From an uncultured Eubacteriales bacterium (lineage in GTDB: Bacteria > Bacillota > Clostridia > Oscillospirales > CAG-272), in contig CAKRNO010000018.1 in the NCBI GenBank assembly GCA_934371135.1, positions 1 through 27,380 of the forward strand: a stretch of 27,380 bases of DNA, given 5' to 3'. Below the pieces are notes generated by a model. The model saw nothing but the letters and a program-made list of their open reading frames with translations, searched no databases and was not told where the DNA came from. A program made the position numbers and the translations under genes. Below are positions 16,634 to 23,762 of the stretch, in pieces (position 1 is the first letter of the stretch; every line of letters begins with the position of its first letter).

Positions 16634-18142
16634 ATGAAGAATCGCAGAGGAATTCCGACGCTGTTATGTTTTCTGCTCGTGACCTTGTGTCTGCTCGGCG
16701 CCGTGGGATGCGGTGAGAAACCCTGTACGCATACCGACCTCGCCGAACACGTTGCCGTCGAACCCGACTGTACCCACGCGGGGCACCTCCTCTACTATAC
16801 CTGCAACGCGTGCGGCGCCTTGCTGGATGCGGACAAACAGGTCATCGAGGCAGAGCCGACGACACCCGCGCTCGGACATGACTATGAGGAACACGCCGCG
16901 GTGGGTGCCACCTGTACTGAGGACGGTACCGCGACCTATTTCACCTGCCGCCGTTGTGAACATCTCTTTGACGCGGACAAACGCGGGATCGCGAACGTCC
17001 CTGTCATCGCCGCGGACGGACACGCTTATGCGTGGGTCATGGCGGAGGCGGGTGACACCGCGACCCTGACCTGTGTGGCTTGCGGCGACGAGCATACGAC
17101 CGTGCGCCTGTCGCTCGCGGAGAGCGCCCGTTTTACGGTCGATGCCGATCGGCTCGCGGATGTGACCGTGCGTTACGATCTCTCCGGGTACGGAGAGGGC
17201 ATCACCGTCACGGCAGTGAAGTACGGCGACACGACGGTGACCGACCTTACCGTTGAGGGGGGCTTTGCGGCGTTCCCGGCTTCGGCGCTCCTTGCAGGCG
17301 CCCGCATGGGGAAGTTTGACATCACGCTGTCTCTCGCGGTCGAGGGCATTGATGCGACCGTCGACGCGACGGCGCCCGTCACGCTGGCGAAGATCATCGA
17401 CAGCGTTGAGGACCTGCTCGCGCTCCGCCCCACCCTCACGGACGGTGCCGCCACCCTCACCGGCGGCAGGTTGGAGGAGATCGGCGGGAAAACGGTCATT
17501 ATCCCCGATTACTATATCCTCACGACGGATATTGACGGCCGTGACCGCCTCGGGAATGCTGCCGTGTTCGCGGAGGGGATCACCGACGCGGGCGACACCT
17601 CCGGCAGAGCCAAAGAGGGCTTCGTCGGGATCCTCGACGGGCAGGGGCACACAGTCAGCGGCTTCTCCATGCTGTGCCGCGGCATCTTCGGGCATATCGG
17701 GCAGGCAACCGTCCGGGACATCACGTTCTCGGATATCACGCTCGACAGCCCCGTCGCCACCGTGTTCGGGAAAGCCATGGACACGGCGTTTATCAATGTG
17801 AATGTCAAAAATATCACGACGACAACCGCTCGCGACGGGAACAGCGGAATTCTGTTCTATCACCAGGTGTTCAGTGTGACGATCGACGGCATGACAGTGG
17901 ATCTCACGGGCGGCACCGTCGCGGGACACGTCTTTGCCCGCCACCTTGCGAACGACGACGGCGATTTCGGTCCCTGCGAATTCCGCGGCGTCACGGTGAG
18001 GACCTCGTACAGCGCGGGGCTTGACCTCTTTGAGGGCGTCGCCCTAACGAACGCGCCGACGGGCGTCACGGTGAATCTCATCATCGGGGATGACCCCGAC
18101 GCAGGCAAGTGGGGCGAGTTCCTGCCCACCCCCGAACCATAA
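16634..18142 (+). CDS. Surface lipoprotein with Cys-x2-Cys repeats and a beta-helix-like domain
   Basis: This 502-residue protein has a lipoprotein signal peptide (GAVGC, C26). Residues 33-72 and 82-121 are two copies of a small module: H.DLAEH or HDYEEH, AV..[DT]CT..G, Y[YF]TC..C, LFDADK-type. A shortened third copy is at 130-153. Each carries a CxxC pair (57/60, 105/108, 147/150). Such modules are common in clostridial surface proteins and may be metal- or disulphide-stabilised. Residues about 155-255 are beta-rich. From about 325 to 450 there is a run reading GILDGQGHTVSGFSML, then VRDITFSDITL, which resembles a GLUG-type or right-handed beta-helix fold. No catalytic residues can be assigned. 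AAAAAGGAG at 16618-16626 precedes the ATG. A binding or adhesive role is inferred. Confidence 0.82.
   Translation: MKNRRGIPTLLCFLLVTLCLLGAVGCGEKPCTHTDLAEHVAVEPDCTHAGHLLYYTCNACGALLDADKQVIEAEPTTPALGHDYEEHAAVGATCTEDGTATYFTCRRCEHLFDADKRGIANVPVIAADGHAYAWVMAEAGDTATLTCVACGDEHTTVRLSLAESARFTVDADRLADVTVRYDLSGYGEGITVTAVKYGDTTVTDLTVEGGFAAFPASALLAGARMGKFDITLSLAVEGIDATVDATAPVTLAKIIDSVEDLLALRPTLTDGAATLTGGRLEEIGGKTVIIPDYYILTTDIDGRDRLGNAAVFAEGITDAGDTSGRAKEGFVGILDGQGHTVSGFSMLCRGIFGHIGQATVRDITFSDITLDSPVATVFGKAMDTAFINVNVKNITTTTARDGNSGILFYHQVFSVTIDGMTVDLTGGTVAGHVFARHLANDDGDFGPCEFRGVTVRTSYSAGLDLFEGVALTNAPTGVTVNLIIGDDPDAGKWGEFLPTPEP
16730..17092 (+). repeat. Cys-x2-Cys module repeated two and a half times
   Basis: The encoded copies (residues 33-72, 82-121 and a short 130-153) share His start, a CT.[EH] turn, an aromatic strand ending TC..C and an acidic DADK tail. 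One more copy, HTHTLTESTMQATEGTLPVW then FCSVCGNLFADANG, is in the 726-residue protein at residues 163-196. Confidence 0.7.
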
Positions 18143-18183
18143 CGATGCAATCAAAACAGGATCATAAATAAAGGAGGATTTTT

Positions 18184-18333
18184 ATGAACGGCAAATGCAT
18201 GTGGGAACCTCCGAAGATCGATATCATCCGCTTCGGCGACGATGATGTCATTCGTACGTCCGGGATACGGACGGGAGATTCCGGCGCCCCCGAATCGGTC
18301 AAGTGGTCTGACCTCTTTGGCGGGAATGACTGA
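18184..18333 (+). CDS. 49-residue peptide of unknown function, W-x-P / DVIRTSG / WSDLF type
   Basis: An ATG at 18184 follows AAAGGAGGATTTTT, the best ribosome binding site in this part of the window, and opens a 49-codon frame ending TGA at 18331-18333. The peptide starts MNGKCMWEPPKIDIIRFG and goes on through DDDVIRTSG to an acidic, Gly/Ser-rich middle and a WSDLFGGND end. It has no signal peptide or membrane segment. From memory, short proteins with a 'W..P.I.I..F...DVI.TSG....W.D.F' layout occur in many gut clostridia and are left as hypothetical; I know of no assigned function. It lies 41 bases after the 502-residue lipoprotein gene and 40 bases before the 726-residue secreted protein gene, so it is in the same unit. 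Codon use matches the neighbours. A peptide precursor or a structural small protein are both possible. Confidence 0.72.
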   Translation: MNGKCMWEPPKIDIIRFGDDDVIRTSGIRTGDSGAPESVKWSDLFGGND

Positions 18334-18373
18334 CACAGATTCGAGACAAAATGAAACGAAAGGGTGTACATAC

Positions 18374-20554
18374 ATGAAAAAGTTGACTTCCTTAATCCTT
18401 TGTATCGTTTTGACCGTTCTGGCACTGTCCGCCATGACGGTCGCCGCCGCTGCCGACACGACGGAGGGCGGGGCGGAAACAACGGTGTGCGATGCCACCT
18501 TAAAGGGCATTCAGAGCGGTACGGACGGTCAGAGCCTCCGTATCGTCGGGGAGATCGCGCATCTCGCGGAATACCGCGAGGTCGGCTTTATCCTCACGTA
18601 CCGGGCGGAAGAAAAAACGGTCGCCGCCTCGTATGTGTTCAACAACCTGACCGAAGTGAATGAAGCGGGGGAGACCGAAGTGGTCCTCACCGCCGCCGAG
18701 GGGTGCTACCTCTTTGCCTTTATCATTGAGGAAATCCCCGCGAATGCCGTGACGCTCGGCGTCACCCCTTATACCGTCTCGTTTGCGGGCGACCGTGTGA
18801 CGGGCGAGGGGCAGACGCTCTTCAAGACGGGCGACGGCGCGTTTGACTACTATGCGAACCATACGCACACGCTCACCGAAAGCACGATGCAGGCGACCGA
18901 GGGGACGCTCCCTGTGTGGTTCTGCTCCGTGTGCGGGAACCTGTTCGCGGACGCAAACGGCGAGGTCGCGCTCCCCGAGGCAAACGTGCAGTGTGCGTCG
19001 GATAAGATCCTGACGAAGCTGAACGCGCACGAATGCTACTTCCTCGCGGTCTGGAACCCGAATGAGGAAGAGGGCGATTTCAGAGTGGACAACGGAGAGG
19101 GCACATGGCATACTGTCCTCGGCGGTAAAGCGGCGCCGAAGGCGTGGACCCTGTTCTCCTTGCCGTATGCCGAGGCGACTTACGGTAACAACTATACTTA
19201 CTATAACAATGCTTCCATCGATCCCGACGCGAACGGGTGGAGCGTGCGTGTCTTTGGGTACCTGAACGCCGACGCCGTCGCGACGGCGGTGCAGAATGTC
19301 ACCGACGCGATTGATGCCCTCACGCTCGGGTCGCTGACCCCTGCGGACGAGACCGCCGTCACGAACGCCCGTGCGCTCTACAATGCGCTGACCGACTACG
19401 CGAAGACGCAACTTCCGGCGGACGCCGCAGAACATCTTGCCGCCGCCGAGGCAGAGATCGTCGTCGCGAAGGACAAAGCCGCCGCCGATGCCGTGACCGC
19501 CCGTATTGAGGCTTTGACCGACGAAAGCACGTCGGAGGACGTCATCGCAGCCAAAAACGCTTACGACAAACTGACCGAAGCGCAGAAGGGCTACGTGACG
19601 AGCAAAACGCTCGTGAAACTGAACGCGCAGATCGCCCGTGTCGAGGAGGAAGTTGCCGCCGCCGATGCCGCTGCTTTCAAGGCAAAGTCGGACGCGCTCG
19701 GCACGCCCGTGTTCCCGCGCGATATCGACATCATCAATGCCCTCGCGGCAGAGTGGAACACGCTCTCCGAAAAGGCAAAAGCCAAACTTGACGAAACCAA
19801 AGCAAAACTGGACACCTATACTGCCACCGCCGCAAAATATGTCAGTCTGAACGTGACATTCGGCTCCGACCGCATTAGGTCTACTTTCAGTGGCTATGAT
19901 GAATACTACCTCGTCATTTATAATCCGACGGGTGCCGACGTCGCGTTCTATTACGCGGGCAATGCCAGCAGCTGGAAGGCAGTCGGTGAGACGACCTTGA
20001 GAGCCGGCAGTTACACGCAGATCGCTTATGACCTGCGCTTTGTCGAGCAGGGCAACGCTTATCTGTACGGCGACGGTCAGACCATGGACTTCACCGGCAA
20101 CAGCGAAGCATGGGCAGGCTGGACGTGCAAGGTGTACGGCTATACGGCGGATTCTGACACGCCTACGCTCCGCGTAGCGCTCTCCGTCGGCGGTACCACC
20201 GACGATCCGACCTACGGCAAGGTGTTGTCGGGCAATGTCACCGATGGATATTTCTCCGCATGGGGCTACATGAAGAGAGCACAGCTGGAGGCGCTCGCCG
20301 CTTATGGCGACGTGCATTTCTACATCTACAACCCGAGCGATGTGGACGTGTACTTCTTCTTCCAGGATGACGCGAATTGGTCGCCGTTCGACCGCACGTG
20401 TCTCAAAGCGGGCGAGTGGACGAAAGTTTCGCTCTCCGCGGTGTTGTCGTCTCTTCCGGACGGCGCGAATGGCGTTTATGTAGACGTCGAAAAGGGCACC
20501 GAGGGCATCGTCCTCGAGGGCTGGAAGATCACCGACTTCTACGGCACCAAGTAA
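18374..20554 (+). CDS. Secreted modular protein with repeated beta modules
   Basis: This 726-residue protein has a Sec signal peptide ending in AAAAAD-like sequence (cleavage near 26) and no lipobox Cys, so it is released or held by other contacts. Residues about 35-150 form a beta-rich N-terminal domain. A Cys-x2-Cys module follows (163-196, C184 and C187). Three beta modules lie at 205-297, 488-591 and 597-726, each with [VY]WNP or IYNP, a downstream Trp, AG.[WY]T.[VI] or similar, and a GW...V.GY/ W.I.DFY end. Two helical repeats (316-362, 381-426) link the first to the second, with the same layout as the 1151-residue lipoprotein. I chose the ATG at 18374, where the signal peptide starts; upstream in-frame codons overlap the 49-residue peptide in another frame. 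It is the last gene before the terminator. Glycan binding is inferred. Confidence 0.85.
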   Translation: MKKLTSLILCIVLTVLALSAMTVAAAADTTEGGAETTVCDATLKGIQSGTDGQSLRIVGEIAHLAEYREVGFILTYRAEEKTVAASYVFNNLTEVNEAGETEVVLTAAEGCYLFAFIIEEIPANAVTLGVTPYTVSFAGDRVTGEGQTLFKTGDGAFDYYANHTHTLTESTMQATEGTLPVWFCSVCGNLFADANGEVALPEANVQCASDKILTKLNAHECYFLAVWNPNEEEGDFRVDNGEGTWHTVLGGKAAPKAWTLFSLPYAEATYGNNYTYYNNASIDPDANGWSVRVFGYLNADAVATAVQNVTDAIDALTLGSLTPADETAVTNARALYNALTDYAKTQLPADAAEHLAAAEAEIVVAKDKAAADAVTARIEALTDESTSEDVIAAKNAYDKLTEAQKGYVTSKTLVKLNAQIARVEEEVAAADAAAFKAKSDALGTPVFPRDIDIINALAAEWNTLSEKAKAKLDETKAKLDTYTATAAKYVSLNVTFGSDRIRSTFSGYDEYYLVIYNPTGADVAFYYAGNASSWKAVGETTLRAGSYTQIAYDLRFVEQGNAYLYGDGQTMDFTGNSEAWAGWTCKVYGYTADSDTPTLRVALSVGGTTDDPTYGKVLSGNVTDGYFSAWGYMKRAQLEALAAYGDVHFYIYNPSDVDVYFFFQDDANWSPFDRTCLKAGEWTKVSLSAVLSSLPDGANGVYVDVEKGTEGIVLEGWKITDFYGTK
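19319..19651 (+). repeat. Helical FIVAR-like repeats in the 726-residue protein
   Basis: Residues 316-362 (LTLGSLTPADETAV then NARALYNAL) and 381-426 (LTDESTSEDVIAAKNAYDKL) are two copies of a helical repeat related to those at residues 781-898 of the upstream lipoprotein. This supports common origin of the two proteins. Confidence 0.7.
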
Positions 20555-20559
20555 AACCC

Positions 20560-20591
20560 AAACAGCGCCGGGGCAACTCGGCGCTGTTTTT
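20560..20591 (+). terminator. Rho-independent terminator ending the first operon
   Basis: AACAGCGCCG (20561-20570) pairs with CGGCGCTGTT (20579-20588) around an 8-base loop, and five T (20587-20591) complete a classical intrinsic terminator 6 bases after the stop of the 726-residue protein gene. Confidence 0.95.
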
Positions 20592-20611
20592 GTAACGGAA
20601 TTTCAAAAGCA

Positions 20612-20673
20612 TTGACGAAAATGAAAAATATTTTCATAACCCATTTTCCTTTTGCTGTCAGTTATGATAAGAT
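20612..20673 (+). promoter_or_regulatory. Promoter region of the mannosidase operon with a dyad operator candidate
   Basis: This AT-rich region holds two overlapping promoter candidates. One is TTGACG (20612-20617), 17 bases, then CATAAC (20635-20640). Within its spacer is a perfect dyad, ATGAAAA ATA TTTTCAT (20621-20637), in the classic operator position. The other is an extended -10, TGATAAGAT (20665-20673), with a weak -35. A second, wider inverted repeat (GAAAATG at 20617-20623, CATTTTC at 20642-20648) surrounds the first. The leader then continues about 60 bases to the GH38 start. Confidence 0.6.
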
Positions 20674-20735
20674 AAAGGCAGATAAGGGTGCCCGCGCGCC
20701 CCTGCGCCAAATCCACGAAAAGGAGCCGAAAAATC

Positions 20736-23700
20736 ATGCTCACCCCCGACCTTGAAAAGAAACTCGCGACCGTCGTCGACAAACTCGGCGCGTGGCGGAC
20801 GCTCCGCGCCCTGCCGCTCGAAACGGAGTACACCGACGAGGTCGGTGATCGGCACGTCCTGCCGCGCGACAGTCGGAGTTTCCGTCCGTTTGCCGAGCCG
20901 TATTATCTGTACCGTGAACACAGCTACTACTGGTTCCGCGCGCGTTTTACCGTGCCGGCGCTTGCGCCCGGGGAGACGGCGTGGCTGTCTGTTGAGACTT
21001 TCATCGGCGGGGTGGCGAGTACCCTGCGCCCGCAGGGGCTCCTGTACCTCGACGGTCGCGCAGTGGCGGGCATCGACATCAACCATACCGAGGTGCCCCT
21101 TACGCCGGGCGAGCATGAAATGTACCTGCATTTCTATACGCATGTGTTCGGCACGGGCTTGCCGCTCTATTTTAAACTCAAATTCCGTGACGAGCGCATT
21201 ACCCACACCTATTATGATTACAGGGTGGCGCTCGACGCGCTCCGCCTGCTCGAAAAGACGGACGACAATTATCTGTGCTCCCTGCCGCCCCTCGAGAAAT
21301 CCACGCTTCTCCTTGACCTGCGGGAGCCGTATAGCCCCGCGTTTCACGCGTCACTTGAGGCGGCGTCGGCATACCTCGCAGAGCATTATTACGGGGCGCT
21401 CGGGCACAGCCGTAACCGCGTCGCCTGCATCGGACACACGCACATTGACGTGGCATGGCTCTGGAATCTCGAGCAGACACGGCAAAAGGTGGAGCGCAGT
21501 TTTGCCACCGTTCTCGCCCTCATGGACGAGTATCCGGAATACCGCTTCATGTCCTCACAGCCGCAGCTGTTCGCTTACCTCAAAGAGACATCGCCCGATC
21601 TTTACGCCCGCGTTAAGAAAAAAATCGACGAGGGGCGTTGGGAGGTCGACGGCGGGATGTGGCTCGAGGCGGACACCAATCTCACGAGCGGCGAGAGCCT
21701 CGTGCGGCAGTTGTATTTCGGGCAGAAGTTCTACCTCGACGAGTTCGGGCGAAAATGCACGACCGTCTGGCTCCCCGACGTATTCGGGTACAGCGGGCAG
21801 CTTCCGCAGATCATGCGCGGGAGCGGCATCGAGCGTTTCGTCACGGCGAAGATCGGCTGGAACGATACCGATCGCTTTCCCTATGATGCTTTTCTCTGGG
21901 AGGGCATCGACGGCAGCCCCGTGTTCGCCTGCCTGCTCAGTACCTGTTACACCGACCCGCGCACGGGCGTATATGACACCACTTATACCAGTTATTGCGA
22001 GGCGATCTCGCCGCGGAACCTACTCGGGACGTGGCACCGCTTCGCGCAGAAGGACTATACCGACACCGTGCTGATGAGTTACGGCTACGGTGACGGCGGC
22101 GGCGGGCCGACCCGCGAAATGCTGGAAACGCGGCGCCGCCTCGCGGACGGCGTTCCGGGAATCCCCGCCGCGGACATCGTTCCCCTGCATGACGCCCTCG
22201 ACACGATCGAGGGGAATTTCCGCCGGAATGCGGCAGAACTCCGCCGCACGCCGATATGGCGCGGGGAGTTGTACTTTGAATTCCACCGCGGCACTTTGAC
22301 GAGTGTACCGCGCGTCAAGAAGCATAACCGCATGGCGGAGATCGCTCTCGGAAACGCGGAAGGGTATTCCGCAATGGCGGCCCTGCTCACGGGGCGCGCC
22401 TACCCGAAACAGATCCTCGACAACAACTGGCGGGTAGCGCTCCTCAATCAGTTCCACGATATTCTCCCCGGCTCTTCGATCGAAGATGTGTATCGCGAGA
22501 GCGACCGGCAGTATGCCGCGCTCTTCGAAGCCCTGCACGGGGTGACGGCGGGGGCGCTCGGCGAGATCGCCGAGAACGTCGGCGCCGCAGGGCAGACCGT
22601 CGTGTTCAACAACACGCCGTTTACGGCGAACGGTGCGGTGACGGCAGAGGGCAAGACTCGGATTGTGCGGGCGATCCCCGCACACGGCTACCGCGCGGTG
22701 ACATTCGCTGCGCCCGCGTGCGGCGTTACGGTCGGCGAGCGGCGGCTCACGAACGCGCTCTATGACCTGTGTTTCGCCGAGGACGGCAGTATCGTCTCAC
22801 TCCGCGACCTTGTGTCGGGGCGGGAGATTGTTGCGCCGGGAGGGCGGCTCAACCGTCTCGCGGTCTTTGAAGATCTGCCTTATGAATACGACAACTGGGA
22901 GATGACGCCCTACCACCGACAAAAAGAATGGGATTTTGACGGCGCGGCGATCTTTACCCCCCTCGATGACGGCGATCGGCGCGGGTTTGAAATCGTGCGG
23001 TGCTACGGACAGTCGCAGGTAACACAGCGCGTTTGGCTGTGGGGCGAGGGAATCCCACGCATCGATTTTGAGACATCGGTCGTATGGCGGGAACGGGGAC
23101 AACTGCTCAAAGCGGTGTTCCCCTTCGATCTCCTCTGTGACACGGCACGCTACGATATCCAGTTCGGGCATGTCGAGCGCGGCACGCACCCGAACACCAG
23201 TTGGGACAGCGCGCGCTTTGAGAGCGTCGCGCATAAGTGGGTCGATATGAGCGAGGGAAATTACGGCGTCGCGCTCCTGAACGACGGGAAGTACGGGTTC
23301 GGCACAGACGGCGCCACTCTGACCGTCACCCTCGCGAAATGCGGTGGGTTCCCTTATCCCGGGGCGAGTGACGAGATCCCCGACTTCACCTATTCGCTCC
23401 TCCCCCATGCGGGTGGGGCTCTCACCGATGTGATCCGCGAGGCGTATGTGCTGAATAACCCGATGACTGCGCTGCCCGGTGGCGCAGGGAGCCTTCCCTC
23501 GACCTTCTCCCTTGTCACCTCGGATGACGACGGCGTCGTCGTCGAGACCGTCAAGCGGGCAGAGGAGGGAGACAGTACCGTGTTCCGTCTCTACGAGGCG
23601 GTCAAGGGGCATCACACCGTCCGCCTGCGCTTCGGCGTTCCCGTGCGGGAGGCGTGGCTCGTCAACCTCATGGAGCAGGATCCGACGCCCGTGCCCGTGA

Positions 23701-23762
23701 CGGACGGCACGGTCACGCTGTCCGTGAAACCGTTTGAAATTCTGACCTTACAGGTAAAATGA
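20736..23762 (+). CDS. GH38 alpha-mannosidase
   Basis: This 1008-residue protein is a full-length bacterial GH38 class II alpha-mannosidase, hydrolysing alpha-linked mannose from glycans with retention and a zinc ion. An N-terminal beta domain (1-220) precedes the catalytic barrel. Zinc ligands are seen as H236 and D238 in GHTHIDVAWLWN; the nucleophile is D348 in WLPDVFGYSGQLPQ; a further zinc His is H574 in NQFHDILPGSS. EADTNLTSGESLVRQ (311-325) is also typical. C-terminal beta domains follow. There is no signal peptide, so the substrate must be imported. I chose the ATG at 20736 because AAGGAG lies 10 bases upstream; a GTG at 20688 is in frame but has no site. It overlaps the DUF6259-type gene by four bases, so they are translationally coupled. 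Confidence 0.94.
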   Translation: MLTPDLEKKLATVVDKLGAWRTLRALPLETEYTDEVGDRHVLPRDSRSFRPFAEPYYLYREHSYYWFRARFTVPALAPGETAWLSVETFIGGVASTLRPQGLLYLDGRAVAGIDINHTEVPLTPGEHEMYLHFYTHVFGTGLPLYFKLKFRDERITHTYYDYRVALDALRLLEKTDDNYLCSLPPLEKSTLLLDLREPYSPAFHASLEAASAYLAEHYYGALGHSRNRVACIGHTHIDVAWLWNLEQTRQKVERSFATVLALMDEYPEYRFMSSQPQLFAYLKETSPDLYARVKKKIDEGRWEVDGGMWLEADTNLTSGESLVRQLYFGQKFYLDEFGRKCTTVWLPDVFGYSGQLPQIMRGSGIERFVTAKIGWNDTDRFPYDAFLWEGIDGSPVFACLLSTCYTDPRTGVYDTTYTSYCEAISPRNLLGTWHRFAQKDYTDTVLMSYGYGDGGGGPTREMLETRRRLADGVPGIPAADIVPLHDALDTIEGNFRRNAAELRRTPIWRGELYFEFHRGTLTSVPRVKKHNRMAEIALGNAEGYSAMAALLTGRAYPKQILDNNWRVALLNQFHDILPGSSIEDVYRESDRQYAALFEALHGVTAGALGEIAENVGAAGQTVVFNNTPFTANGAVTAEGKTRIVRAIPAHGYRAVTFAAPACGVTVGERRLTNALYDLCFAEDGSIVSLRDLVSGREIVAPGGRLNRLAVFEDLPYEYDNWEMTPYHRQKEWDFDGAAIFTPLDDGDRRGFEIVRCYGQSQVTQRVWLWGEGIPRIDFETSVVWRERGQLLKAVFPFDLLCDTARYDIQFGHVERGTHPNTSWDSARFESVAHKWVDMSEGNYGVALLNDGKYGFGTDGATLTVTLAKCGGFPYPGASDEIPDFTYSLLPHAGGALTDVIREAYVLNNPMTALPGGAGSLPSTFSLVTSDDDGVVVETVKRAEEGDSTVFRLYEAVKGHHTVRLRFGVPVREAWLVNLMEQDPTPVPVTDGTVTLSVKPFEILTLQVK

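Noticed and set aside
18242..18373. An extended N-terminus of the 726-residue protein
   Set aside because: It overlaps the 49-residue peptide in another frame and puts 44 residues before a clear signal peptide.
18500..20317. A 605-codon minus-strand open frame opposite the 726-residue secreted protein
   Set aside because: Composition is typical of an antisense shadow and the plus-strand product shares modules with another gene.
20688..20735. A GTG start for the mannosidase at 20688
   Set aside because: No ribosome binding site, and the added 16 residues do not look like a GH38 N-terminus; 20736 has AAGGAG.
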